Under the pieces are notes generated by a model. That model worked only from the letters and a program-made list of their open reading frames with translations. It had not been told where the DNA came from and searched no databases. From contig CAILWV010000054.1 in NCBI GenBank assembly GCA_903838055.1, positions 1 through 44,178 on the forward strand: 44,178 bases of DNA. Direction: 5' to 3'. Origin of the DNA: an uncultured Bacteroidota bacterium (GTDB taxonomy: Bacteria; Bacteroidota; Bacteroidia; Flavobacteriales; Flavobacteriaceae). Made by a program: the position numbers and the translations under genes. Positions 8,023-16,517 of this stretch are shown here, piece after piece (position 1 is the stretch's first letter; each line of letters begins with the position of its first letter).

Positions 8023-9213
8023 TTATTTAATACTTGGAACACCAACCATTTCATTTGCATCTGCCTCATAATTGACACCATCAAATCCAAAACCAAATAA
8101 ATTTAAAAAATCTTGTTTATAACCTGCTAAATCTCCAATCTCTGATAAATTTTCAGTTGTAGCCTCACTCCACAAATTGGCTACTTTTTCTTGAACATCA
8201 TCCCGCATTTCCCAATCATCAATTCTAATTCTTCCGCTAGAATCTGTAGGAACTTCCTTTCCTGTATATAGACGTTGGCTATACAAACGTTGAATTTGTT
8301 CAATACAACCTTCATGAATACCGTCGTTTTTCATGATTTTATACAATAAAGAAATATACAATGGAATAACTGGAATAGCAGAACTTGCTTGAGTTACTAA
8401 TGCTTTATTAACAGAAACATAAGCCTTTCCGTTTAACTCTTTTAATGAATCTGTTATAGTAAATGCAGTCGCTTCTAAATGATCTTTGGCTCTTCCTATT
8501 GTCCCTTTTCTATAAACTGCTTCAGTTACAGATGGCCCTATATAAGAATAAGCCAATGTTGTTGCCCCTGGAGCTAATAAATTTGCGTCCTTTAATTCTT
8601 GCATCCACATAGCCCAATCTTCACCACCCATTACAACTACGGTATTATCAATATCTTCTTGATTTGCTGGCTCAATAGATACTTGTGTTACATTACCAGT
8701 ATGAAAATCAACCGTCTTATTTGTAAACGTAGAACCAATTGGCTTTAAAGTAGAACGATGTAATACACCTGTTTCAGGATGCATACGAACCGGGGAAGCC
8801 AAACTATAAATTACTAAATCTATCTGACCTAAATCGGACTTAATAAGATCTATTACCTGCTGTTTAACTTCTTTTGAAAAAGCATCACCATTTATACTTT
8901 TTGCATACAACCCAGATTTAGTAGCTTCATTTTCAAATGCTGCTGAATTATACCATCCTGGGGATGCAGTCTTACCTTCAGTTGGTGGCTTTTCAAAAAA
9001 CACGCCTATTGTAGAAGCGCCACAACCAAATGCACTAGAGATTCTAGATGCTAATCCAAATCCTGTTGAAGCACCTACAACAAGTACTCTTTTCGCACCA
9101 TCAATTGCACCTTTAGATTTAACATATTCTATTTGATTCTTTACGTTTTGTTCACATCCTTTTGGGTGTGCTGTTAAACAAATAAAGCCACGCATTCTTG
9201 GTTCTATAATCAT
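8023..9213 (-). CDS. fabV: Trans-2-enoyl-ACP/CoA reductase FabV
   Basis: A 396-residue enzyme of the FabV/TER family. It reduces the enoyl thioester in the last step of the fatty acid elongation cycle, using NADH. The NAD-binding glycine motif is VVGASTGFGLASR (45-57). The active-site pattern Tyr-x8-Lys is present as Y234 to K243 (YRKGTIGRAK). IYSLASPVR and GGEDWAMWM are also family hallmarks. Length matches the family (about 395-400). The gene is monocistronic, bounded by a terminator downstream and a consensus promoter upstream. The reductase is insensitive or less sensitive to triclosan in other species; that is family knowledge. Confidence 0.96.
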   Translation of the reverse strand: MIIEPRMRGFICLTAHPKGCEQNVKNQIEYVKSKGAIDGAKRVLVVGASTGFGLASRISSAFGCGASTIGVFFEKPPTEGKTASPGWYNSAAFENEATKSGLYAKSINGDAFSKEVKQQVIDLIKSDLGQIDLVIYSLASPVRMHPETGVLHRSTLKPIGSTFTNKTVDFHTGNVTQVSIEPANQEDIDNTVVVMGGEDWAMWMQELKDANLLAPGATTLAYSYIGPSVTEAVYRKGTIGRAKDHLEATAFTITDSLKELNGKAYVSVNKALVTQASSAIPVIPLYISLLYKIMKNDGIHEGCIEQIQRLYSQRLYTGKEVPTDSSGRIRIDDWEMRDDVQEKVANLWSEATTENLSEIGDLAGYKQDFLNLFGFGFDGVNYEADANEMVGVPSIK

Positions 9214-9242
9214 AATTTAATAGGTTTCTTGTTAAGGATTTA

Positions 9243-9268
9243 CTGTTATTTTTTAATTCAAATAACAG
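9243..9268. other. Perfect hairpin between recN and fabV
   Basis: A nine-base-pair perfect inverted repeat, CTGTTATTT (9243-9251) with AAATAACAG (9260-9268), has an eight-base loop. It lies after the recN stop but lacks a following T run on the minus strand, so it is a weak terminator at best. If the fabV promoter at 9273-9302 is used, the hairpin would fall at the very 5' end of the fabV mRNA, where such structures can protect the transcript. Confidence 0.55.
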
Positions 9269-9272
9269 CAAA

Positions 9273-9302
9273 CAAATATAATTCTATTTTTTAGTTAAGC
9301 AA
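9273..9302 (-). promoter_or_regulatory. Promoter of fabV
   Basis: On the minus strand TTG (9302-9300), 19 bases, then TATATTTG (9280-9273). This fits the Bacteroidetes sigma-A consensus with correct spacing. The -33 part overlaps the 3' end of recN. The predicted start is near 9267, giving a leader of about 55 bases. Confidence 0.6.
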
Positions 9303-10943
9303 TTCCTTTGCATGATTTAATGCAGAATCTGAAATTGTAGATCCCGAGAGCATTTGTGCTATTTCTATAACTCGTTCATCTTTAGTCAATAATTTCAATT
9401 CTGATTGGGTTTTGTCATCTTCAATTACTTTATAAACTTTAAAGTGCTCTTTCCCTTTTCCTGCTATTTGAGGTAAATGTGTAATAGCAAAAACCTGCAT
9501 ATTTACACTCATTTGTTTTAATATTTCTCCCATTTTATGGGCAATTTCTCCCGAAACACCGGTGTCAATTTCATCAAATATTATTGTTGGAAGCTTAGAA
9601 TAATGAGATAACACCGATTTTACAGCTAACATAATTCGAGACATTTCTCCACCAGAAGCTACTTTTTTTAATAGTCCAAAATCGGATCCTTTATTGGCTG
9701 AAAATAAAAATTGAATTTCATCTTTGCCATTAACAAAATAAGAATCTTTACTAATTAATTGAATTTCAAATCTTGCATTAGCCATTCCGAGGGGCTCTAA
9801 TATTAAAGCCAATTTATTAATCAATTCTGGTATTGCAGCTATTCTATTGTCATGAATTGTAATAGCTAAATCGTTTAGTTTCTTTTCAGATGCCACCATT
9901 TGATTTTCAATAGTACTAATTTCCGATTCTAAAGTTGCCACTGAAACTACTTTAGCATCCAATTCATTTTGAATTTCAATTAATTCATCAACCGATTTAA
10001 CTTGGTGCTTTTTTTGAAGGGAATAAATTACTTGTAACTTTTCATTGGTTTTATCTAATTCATCTGGATTAGAAAAAACACTTTCAGATAATCGAGTTAA
10101 CTCCTTTTCAATATCATCAAATTCTATTAAAACGCTAGATATCCTTTCATTTAACTCATAATATTCGGATGAGAAAGGAGCTATTTTTTGGATAAAGAGC
10201 TTGATTTCTTTCAAATTTTGAAGCACACCAAACTGTTCTTCATTTGATATTGAAAGTGATTTTAGTAGATTCTCTTTTATGAATTCTACATTATTTAACT
10301 TTTCATATTGCGACTCTAATTCTTCTTGTTCTCCTGATTTCAAATTAGCTAAAAGTAATTCATCCAATAAAAAAGCATTGTAATCCTGCTCTTTTACAAC
10401 AGAAAGCAATAGCTCTTTTTTAATTTTTAAGTCGGAATTTAATTTTTTATATTCTTTTAAATCAGAAGTATATTCAGCAATTACATCCCAGTTAGATGCA
10501 ACAGAATCAATAATTTGAAACTGCATAGCATCATCCGAAAGTTCTTGGGTTTGATGTTGTGAATGAATATCAATTAAATAATTTCCCAACTCTTGCAATT
10601 CATTCAAATTTACGGGTGTATCATTAATAAAAGCGCGGGATTTTCCTGAAGGAAGTATTTCTCTTCTAAGGATTGTTTCCTCTTCATAATCCAAATCATT
10701 GGATTCAAAAAAAGATTGAAGATTATAATTTTCAACTTGAAAATGAGCTTCTATTATACACTTTTCTTCCTTGTTTTTTAGAGATGATAGATCAGCGCGT
10801 TTTCCTAATACTAAACTTAAAGCACCCAAAAGAATAGATTTTCCTGCACCTGTTTCTCCAGTTATAACTGAAAATCCATCAGAGAATCTAACAGACAATT
10901 TTTCAATTAAAGCGAAATTTTCAATGGATAAAGATACAATCAT
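9291..10943 (-). CDS. recN: DNA repair protein RecN
   Basis: A 550-residue SMC-like ATPase that acts in recombinational repair of double-strand breaks. Walker A is GETGAGKS (29-36). A long coiled-coil middle is rich in Lys, Glu and Leu. The signature ASGGEMSRIMLA and Walker B with IIFDEIDTGVSG lie in the C-terminal half, followed by the AITHLPQIA switch region. Length is normal. It is the last gene of the bamD-rpoZ-coaBC-porD-recN run, starting nine bases after the porD-like stop. Confidence 0.97.
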   Translation of the reverse strand: MIVSLSIENFALIEKLSVRFSDGFSVITGETGAGKSILLGALSLVLGKRADLSSLKNKEEKCIIEAHFQVENYNLQSFFESNDLDYEEETILRREILPSGKSRAFINDTPVNLNELQELGNYLIDIHSQHQTQELSDDAMQFQIIDSVASNWDVIAEYTSDLKEYKKLNSDLKIKKELLLSVVKEQDYNAFLLDELLLANLKSGEQEELESQYEKLNNVEFIKENLLKSLSISNEEQFGVLQNLKEIKLFIQKIAPFSSEYYELNERISSVLIEFDDIEKELTRLSESVFSNPDELDKTNEKLQVIYSLQKKHQVKSVDELIEIQNELDAKVVSVATLESEISTIENQMVASEKKLNDLAITIHDNRIAAIPELINKLALILEPLGMANARFEIQLISKDSYFVNGKDEIQFLFSANKGSDFGLLKKVASGGEMSRIMLAVKSVLSHYSKLPTIIFDEIDTGVSGEIAHKMGEILKQMSVNMQVFAITHLPQIAGKGKEHFKVYKVIEDDKTQSELKLLTKDERVIEIAQMLSGSTISDSALNHAKELLN

Positions 10944-10952
10944 AGTATTATA

Positions 10953-11840
10953 TTACTGCTTAATATTAACCCATTTTGTAGAGTTAGTAGGAGAAATTCG
11001 AGATAATTTATCTACTAATCCATCAATTGAAATAGTAGGACCACCTGAAAAAATAGATACAATTTCATCTGCTTTTGCATCAAAAAATATCCTAGTCAAA
11101 TAAGCATTTGGGCGTATTTCATGCAATGTAACTAAGGTATTTATCGAATTTACAATTGCTTCTTTAGAACCTTTTAAATCTTTACTCATTCCGTCCATTC
11201 CATTAAAATGGTATTGAAACATTGCCTCTCTAAAAGGTTTAAAAGTTGTAGACAAAAGGTCGTTAACTAAATAATATCTATTTTGTGTTTTATCGGTTTG
11301 TGACCAACCTGCTCCGCCTGTAGGTGCTGCTAAACCAACGATTTGTTGAGCTGATTGGAAATAATCTGTACCGCCATCAAGTTCAAAACTTTCAGCATCG
11401 ACACCTATTATTATGTAACTATAAAATGCAATTGTTGAAATCAAATTAGATTCATAACTATTTGGACTGTAGAATAAATTTTGATATTCGGTATATTGAA
11501 AAGAAAAATCTTTATCATTAATATTCAATAAAGGGGTAGTGAAACTAGAGTTATAAATAGGTCTAGAACATTGTACCTGAATACTTGCCTCAAAATTATT
11601 GGACTCGTATGAATTTAATGTAATAAACATCGTACAATTAATTTTCTCATTGGCTTTATACGATTTTTCAGTCCAAGTAGTTTTGTTTACAAAATCATTC
11701 AATGACGACTCCAAAGTTTTGAATATCTGATTATTAGTATTTGTTATCTTGTCGTAATTAACAATCACTTTGCAATTAAGTTCTTGCCCTTGCATGATTG
11801 CAAAAAAGCAAATAAAAAGAATACTGAAAATTCTACGCAT
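10953..11840 (-). CDS. porD: DUF4835 family exported protein, PorD-like (type IX secretion associated)
   Basis: A 295-residue protein with a signal peptide (about 1-18, FFAIMQGQ). The body has QELNCKVIVNYDKI at its start, a NRYYLVNDLLS region and a final segment with IFSGGPTISIDGLVDKLSRISPTN. This matches my memory of the Bacteroidetes DUF4835 family, named PorD in some annotations because of a link to the type IX secretion system. No catalytic motif is visible. Its start overlaps the end of coaBC by eight bases, so translation is probably coupled. The family assignment is good; the secretion role is inferred from the family name and not visible here. Confidence 0.75.
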   Translation of the reverse strand: MRRIFSILFICFFAIMQGQELNCKVIVNYDKITNTNNQIFKTLESSLNDFVNKTTWTEKSYKANEKINCTMFITLNSYESNNFEASIQVQCSRPIYNSSFTTPLLNINDKDFSFQYTEYQNLFYSPNSYESNLISTIAFYSYIIIGVDAESFELDGGTDYFQSAQQIVGLAAPTGGAGWSQTDKTQNRYYLVNDLLSTTFKPFREAMFQYHFNGMDGMSKDLKGSKEAIVNSINTLVTLHEIRPNAYLTRIFFDAKADEIVSIFSGGPTISIDGLVDKLSRISPTNSTKWVNIKQ

Positions 11841-13041
11841 AATAATGAGTTATAACTTTATTTAATATATCTACTGCTACTTCTTCTTTCAACTTTAATT
11901 CCATTGGTTCAATATTATAATTTTTATCAATGAAAGTAACTTTATTGGTTGGTTTTCCAAAACCTGCTCCTGAATCTTGAAGCGAATTTAAAACAATCAA
12001 ATCTAAGTTTTTTTTCTGAATTTTCAACTTTGCATTTTCAATTTCATTTTCCGTTTCTAATGCAAATCCAATTAAAAATTGATTTTCCTTCAATTTTCCT
12101 AAAGACTCTAAAATGTCTTTAGTTTTTTCTAATTCAATAAAAAAAGAGGCCTCTGTTTTTTTAATCTTTTGATTTGAATTGAATTTAGGCTTGTAATCAG
12201 CAACTGCTGCTGCTGCAATCACTACGTCCATAGCAGCATAATATTCTAAACATTTATCATACATTTCTTGTGCAGAAACCACTCTAATTAAATCAATAGA
12301 ACTATTACTCAACACAAGATTTGTTGGACCTGAAACTAAAATAACATCAGCACCTAAATTTGCCGCCGCTATTGCTATATCGTATCCCATTTTACCAGAG
12401 GAATGATTCCCTATAAAACGCACTGGATCTATAGATTCGTATGTTGGACCTGCAGTAATTAGCATTTTTTTTCCTTTTAAGGGAAGTTTACTGGATAAAT
12501 CTGCTTCTAAAAAGGCAACGATATTCTCCGGTTCTGCCATTCTCCCTTCTCCGGATAAACCACTTGCAAGCTCACCTGTTTCTGCTGGAATAATAGTATT
12601 TCCATATTGCTTTAAGGCATTAAAAGAAGCTATAGTTGAAGGATGTTTGTACATATCCAAATCCATTGCAGGCGCAAAATAAACAGGACATTTAGCGGAA
12701 AGATAGGTCGCGACCAAAAGGTTGTCGCAGTTACCATTTACCATTTTAGATAAGGTATTTGCTGTTGCTGGAGCAATAACCATAAGATCTGCCCAAAGAC
12801 CTAATTCTACATGATTATTCCATACAGCTTCTTCCTCTTCATTATAAAATTTAGAATAAACAGGATTTTTGGATAAAGTAGAAAGCGTTAAGGGAGTAAT
12901 AAAATCTAAAGAAGCAGGTGTCATTATCACTTGGACATGAGCACCTGCTTTTATAAATAACCGAACCAAGGCTGCTGTTTTATAAGCGGCAATTCCACCA
13001 GATATACCTAGTATAATTTTCTTACCACTTAAAACAGACAT
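11833..13041 (-). CDS. coaBC: Bifunctional phosphopantothenoylcysteine decarboxylase / phosphopantothenate-cysteine ligase CoaBC
   Basis: A 402-residue flavoprotein catalysing the second and third steps of coenzyme A synthesis from pantothenate. The N-terminal CoaC domain (about 1-180) has GISGGIAAYKTAAL, the catalytic His in NNHVELG, APATANTLSKM and the PAMDLDMY segment. The Asn of the usual PxMNxxMW motif is Asp here. The C-terminal CoaB domain (about 188-400) has ITAGPTYESIDPVRFIGNHSSGKMG and AAAVADYKP. It follows rpoZ by six bases and overlaps the porD-like gene. CoaE of the same pathway is encoded at 4034-5716. Confidence 0.96.
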   Translation of the reverse strand: MSVLSGKKIILGISGGIAAYKTAALVRLFIKAGAHVQVIMTPASLDFITPLTLSTLSKNPVYSKFYNEEEEAVWNNHVELGLWADLMVIAPATANTLSKMVNGNCDNLLVATYLSAKCPVYFAPAMDLDMYKHPSTIASFNALKQYGNTIIPAETGELASGLSGEGRMAEPENIVAFLEADLSSKLPLKGKKMLITAGPTYESIDPVRFIGNHSSGKMGYDIAIAAANLGADVILVSGPTNLVLSNSSIDLIRVVSAQEMYDKCLEYYAAMDVVIAAAAVADYKPKFNSNQKIKKTEASFFIELEKTKDILESLGKLKENQFLIGFALETENEIENAKLKIQKKNLDLIVLNSLQDSGAGFGKPTNKVTFIDKNYNIEPMELKLKEEVAVDILNKVITHYYA

Positions 13042-13047
13042 AGTTCT

Positions 13048-13374
13048 TTATTGTTTGTTTGCATCTTTATAAAAAATCTTCCCATCTAGCCATTCTTGAA
13101 CGGCAAGAGCATGTGGTTTTGGAAGTTTTTCATAAAATTTAGACACTTCAATTTGTTCTTTGTTTTCAAATACTTCTTCTAAACTATCATTATAAGTAGC
13201 AAATTCTTCTAATTTTTCAATTAATTCTTTTTTAATTTCCGAATTAATTTGATTTGCTCTTTTTGCAATAATAGTTATCGCCTCATAAACATTACCAGTA
13301 GGTTCTTCAATAACATTTTTATTATATGTAATTGTGTTCACTGGTGCAGTGGTCTTCTTTAAATCCATGGACAT
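13048..13374 (-). CDS. rpoZ: DNA-directed RNA polymerase omega subunit (Bacteroidetes type)
   Basis: A 108-residue protein containing NVYEAITIIAKRANQINSEIKKEL. This matches the omega core helix (in E. coli the equivalent region reads NRFDLVLVAARRARQM). The C-terminal half is lineage-specific. Omega promotes assembly of the polymerase beta-prime subunit. The position between bamD and coaBC is the conserved one in flavobacteria. It starts one base after the bamD stop codon region and ends six bases before coaBC. Confidence 0.88.
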   Translation of the reverse strand: MSMDLKKTTAPVNTITYNKNVIEEPTGNVYEAITIIAKRANQINSEIKKELIEKLEEFATYNDSLEEVFENKEQIEVSKFYEKLPKPHALAVQEWLDGKIFYKDANKQ

Positions 13375-13375
13375 T

Positions 13376-14170
13376 TTATTTAGAAAATTGTTGTAAATCT
13401 TTATCTATTTTAGCTAACATTTCATCAGCTTTTGTTTTATATTTTGAATCAGCTTTATATTTAGTCAAACTATTATAAGCTGTTTTAGCATTTTTTAAAC
13501 GCTCTTCCATTTTCGATGGTATGCTATTAATTGCCAATTTATAAGCAGAATCTAATTTATAATATAATGCTTCTTCTTTGAATGGAGTTCCTGGAAAATC
13601 AGAAATAAAATTATCAAAAGCTATTTGAGCAGCTTTGAAATCTGAAATTGTATTATATTGTTTTGCATTTTCAAATGCTTTTTTCTCAATTTTATTTCGC
13701 AACTCTTTTACCATTGCATTGGCATCGGCTAAGTAAGTTGAATTTGGATAAGTATCAATAAAATTCTGCAGTTTATCTACTGCTTTATCAGTATCTGTTT
13801 GGTCTAAACTATAAACAGGTGAAAGTTTAGTAAAACATTTAGCACCTAAAAAAAGAGCTTCCTCTTGTTTATCACTTTTAGGATAACTAGAAGCAAAATT
13901 CTCAAATTGATACCCTGCAAGGTAATATTGTTTAGTTTTATAATAAGCTTGTGAATACATATAAAACAATTTCTCAGCTTGTGGTTTTCCTTTATATGAA
14001 GGAGCTATTTGTTCAAACAATCGTATTGCTTTATCGTATTTTCCTTTTTCGTACATAGTTACAGACACGCCATATTTTACAGCAATATCCTCTGATTTTA
14101 AAGCTTTTTGAAATTCGCTACAAGACGAAAACAAAATAACCAATACTATAAGGGAAACTATTTTTTTCAT
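13376..14170 (-). CDS. bamD: Outer membrane protein assembly factor BamD (lipoprotein)
   Basis: A 264-residue lipoprotein with lipobox FSSC and Cys17 as the predicted acylated residue. The rest is helical repeats of the TPR type, for example YDKAIRLFEQIAPSYKGKPQAEKL, YYLAGYQFENFASSYPKS and KAVDKLQNFIDTYPNSTYLADA. This is the BamD/YfiO arrangement; the protein works with BamA to fold outer-membrane beta-barrels. It is first in the five-gene run and has its own promoter. Length is typical. Confidence 0.93.
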   Translation of the reverse strand: MKKIVSLIVLVILFSSCSEFQKALKSEDIAVKYGVSVTMYEKGKYDKAIRLFEQIAPSYKGKPQAEKLFYMYSQAYYKTKQYYLAGYQFENFASSYPKSDKQEEALFLGAKCFTKLSPVYSLDQTDTDKAVDKLQNFIDTYPNSTYLADANAMVKELRNKIEKKAFENAKQYNTISDFKAAQIAFDNFISDFPGTPFKEEALYYKLDSAYKLAINSIPSKMEERLKNAKTAYNSLTKYKADSKYKTKADEMLAKIDKDLQQFSK

Positions 14171-14226
14171 TTTTATTTTTATGAATGCAGTTTTTACAAG
14201 GAATTTAGCCCTTAAAAAACGAACTG

Positions 14227-14257
14227 CAAATTTAGTTAATAATTAGATACTATGAAA
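14227..14257 (-). promoter_or_regulatory. Promoter of the bamD-rpoZ-coaBC-porD-recN operon
   Basis: Minus-strand TAAATTTG (14234-14227) matches the -7 box. TTTC lies 19 bases upstream (14257-14254) as a one-mismatch -33 box. The leader to the bamD ATG would be about 50 bases. Confidence 0.5.
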
Positions 14258-14289
14258 GATTTTTTTTTATTGTTTTTAATACGTAAATA

Positions 14290-15165
14290 CTAGATAGATT
14301 TTACAAAATTTGAAATTCTATTTGCTAAATCTAAATTAACATTTACCAATGGCAATCGAACAACATTATCCGACAACCCTAGTGATTTATGGACTTCTTT
14401 TATTCCGGCAGGATTACCTTGTTCAAAAATCATATCAATTACATCTACCAATTTATAATGAATTTTGTAAGCCTCATCCACTTTTCTTTCTAACCCTAAA
14501 CGAACCATATCCGAAAACAGTCGCGGAAAACCTTCTCCAATAACCGAAATAACACCACTTCCTCCAGCTAAAACCATTGGCAAAGTAACCATATCATCAC
14601 CTGAAATTACTAAAAATCCTTCTGGTTTTCCTTGAATTAATTTCATTGCTTGAACTATGTCTCCAGCAGCTTCTTTTATTGCAACAATATTTTTAAAATC
14701 TGTAGCCAATCTTATTACTGTAGATGGTAACATATTACTTGCTGTTCTACCTGGAACATTATACAAAATAACAGGCACAGGAGATGCCTCAGCAATAGCT
14801 TTAAAATGTTGGTAAATACCTTCTTGTGTAGGTTTATTGTAATAAGGTGAAACAGAAAGAATAGCAACAAAATCAGAAAAATCTCTAGTCTTCAATTCTT
14901 CTACTAATTTTAGCGTATTATTTCCTCCTACACCAAGAACTAAAGGCACTCTTTTGTTATTTGCCAAAACTACAGTTTGAATCACCAATTCTTTTTCATC
15001 TTGACTTAAAGTAGCATTTTCAGCAGTAGTTCCAAGCACCACAAGATAATTTATACCATTCTCAATTTGAAAATTCACTATTCTAATTAAAGCTTCTGTA
15101 TCCACAGAAAAATCTTTTTTGAATGGAGTAACAAGTGCGACGCCAGTTCCTACTAATGATTGCAT
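14290..15165 (-). CDS. dapA: 4-hydroxy-tetrahydrodipicolinate synthase
   Basis: A 291-residue TIM-barrel enzyme that condenses pyruvate with aspartate semialdehyde, the first committed step toward lysine and diaminopimelate for peptidoglycan. The Schiff-base lysine is Lys164 in VAIKEAAGD. Tyr135 lies in LYNVPGRT, with Arg140 binding the substrate carboxylate. The Thr-Thr pair is at 46-47 in GTTAEN. Length is standard. It starts two bases after the stop of the small gene at 15168-15686, so the two are co-transcribed. Confidence 0.97.
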   Translation of the reverse strand: MQSLVGTGVALVTPFKKDFSVDTEALIRIVNFQIENGINYLVVLGTTAENATLSQDEKELVIQTVVLANNKRVPLVLGVGGNNTLKLVEELKTRDFSDFVAILSVSPYYNKPTQEGIYQHFKAIAEASPVPVILYNVPGRTASNMLPSTVIRLATDFKNIVAIKEAAGDIVQAMKLIQGKPEGFLVISGDDMVTLPMVLAGGSGVISVIGEGFPRLFSDMVRLGLERKVDEAYKIHYKLVDVIDMIFEQGNPAGIKEVHKSLGLSDNVVRLPLVNVNLDLANRISNFVKSI

Positions 15166-15167
15166 AG

Positions 15168-15686
15168 TTATAGTTTGTTTAATATTTTTAAATATTTAAA
15201 TAATTCGAAAATGAAAACTTTATAATTTTCAGTAGTAATATCTATCATGAAATGATTTAATCGCTTATCAATTGAAGCAAATCCAACTTTAAAAGTTGCT
15301 TTTGAAAGATGTGTGACTAGCAACAATGGCGATTTTTCAGTATCGTAATAACTTATTAATAAATCAAAATCTTGTTGGATAAATTCAGAAACCTCCCTTT
15401 TATCTATCGTTCCAATCCAACTTAAGTTTTTATATGTAAAAAAAGCGCAATCAAAAGATTCGTTTTTCTTACTATTATTTTTAAAAACTAACTGAAAAAT
15501 ATTTTCTTGTCGAATCCCGTTCTTTATTAATTCAGAAATCAAAGCCTCTTTATTATCAAAATAAGTCTCATCGATTACAATTCCTACTTTTTTTATAGAG
15601 TCATTAGTAACCAAATGCTTAACATTTAGTAACTTTTTCTTAACAATTTTTTTTGTCCAAAATTCCTTAATTCTATTCCAAAACAT
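15168..15686 (-). CDS. Conserved hypothetical protein upstream of dapA (DUF6913-like)
   Basis: A 172-residue, basic N-terminal protein ([19 protein letters not shown]) with no signal peptide. It has an alpha/beta pattern such as [18 protein letters not shown] and [11 protein letters not shown] recall it as a small Flavobacteriia family (DUF6913) commonly placed next to dapA or ligA, but I am not sure of the number. No catalytic motif was seen. The two-base gap to dapA indicates an operon. Function unknown. Confidence 0.75.
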   Translation of the reverse strand: MFWNRIKEFWTKKIVKKKLLNVKHLVTNDSIKKVGIVIDETYFDNKEALISELIKNGIRQENIFQLVFKNNSKKNESFDCAFFTYKNLSWIGTIDKREVSEFIQQDFDLLISYYDTEKSPLLLVTHLSKATFKVGFASIDKRLNHFMIDITTENYKVFIFELFKYLKILNKL

Positions 15687-15704
15687 AGTACTTTTACAGA
15701 ATTA

Positions 15705-15712
15705 CAAATTTA
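15705..15712 (-). promoter_or_regulatory. Probable -7 element for the 15686-14290 operon
   Basis: Minus-strand TAAATTTG matches TAnnTTTG and sits 19 bases before the ATG at 15686. No -33 match was found at the expected spacing. Confidence 0.35.
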
Positions 15713-15763
15713 ATTGATTTTAGTCGTATAATAATGGTAAAACTAAAAAACTATACCCTTTTA

Positions 15764-16513
15764 ATGAAACATTTTGTTTTATTATTAACATTTATTCTAA
15801 TATCTGCATGCTCGAGTCATCCTTTATTTGTTTCGAAAATTGAAGGAAAGAAAATTGGAATAAGCGATAAGCAAAGTGGAGTTGCTGAAATTGAAAACTA
15901 CATTAAACCATATAGAGAGCACATTGACAAGGATTTAAATGAAGTTCTAGCTTATTGTCCTGAAACTTTAGACAAAAGTAAAGGGCAATGGCAAACCAAT
16001 ATTGGTTGTTTTCTTGCCGATATTACTCTTGAAAAAAGCAACCCTATTTTTTTACAAAGAGAACACAAATCCATTGACATCTCCTTTTTAAATCATGGAG
16101 GAATTCGAACTATTATTCCAAAAGGAAATGTAACCGCGAGAAATGCCTACGAAGTGATGCCGTTTGAAAACAGTGCCGTAGTAGTTGGTTTAAAACAAGA
16201 ACAAATTATAGAAATTGCCAATTATATAATCAACGAAAAAAAACCACATCCATTATCAGGAATGACTTTTACGATATCTAAAGATAACCAACCTATTAAT
16301 ATATTGGTACAAGGAAAACCGTTAGAGAAAGATAAAATTTATTATGTAGTAACCTCCGATTATTTATCTAATGGCGGAGATAATATGACTTTCTTTAAAA
16401 ATAATGTTGAAAGACACGATTTAGATTACAAGCTTCGTAACATTATGATCGATTATTTTAAAGACGTGGATACCTTAAAGTTTGACAATAGCATTAGAAT
16501 CACAAAAGAATAA
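15764..16513 (+). CDS. 5'-nucleotidase C-terminal domain lipoprotein
   Basis: About 249 residues from the ATG at 15764. An upstream in-frame ATG at 15734 would put ten residues before the signal peptide, so the internal start is preferred. The signal sequence MKHFVLLLTFILISAC ends in a lipobox with Cys16. The mature part is the substrate-binding C-terminal domain of UshA-type 5'-nucleotidases. It has NHGGIRTIIPKGNVTARNAYEVMPFENS, a YEVMPFEN nucleoside-stacking segment, PLSGMTF and TSDYLSNGGD. There is no metallophosphatase domain; that is encoded by the next gene, four bases downstream. The pair probably forms one periplasmic or surface nucleotidase or related phosphoesterase. Confidence 0.9.
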   Translation: MKHFVLLLTFILISACSSHPLFVSKIEGKKIGISDKQSGVAEIENYIKPYREHIDKDLNEVLAYCPETLDKSKGQWQTNIGCFLADITLEKSNPIFLQREHKSIDISFLNHGGIRTIIPKGNVTARNAYEVMPFENSAVVVGLKQEQIIEIANYIINEKKPHPLSGMTFTISKDNQPINILVQGKPLEKDKIYYVVTSDYLSNGGDNMTFFKNNVERHDLDYKLRNIMIDYFKDVDTLKFDNSIRITKE

Positions 16514-16517
16514 CACT

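Noticed and set aside
10771..11103. Plus-strand 110-residue frame
   Set aside because: It lies antisense within recN and the porD-like gene, has no promoter, and its product looks like reversed codons rather than a protein.
16482..16517. Upstream start for the metallophosphatase
   Set aside because: It lies within the preceding gene and places residues before the Tat signal; the ATG at 16518 starts exactly at MKRRDF.
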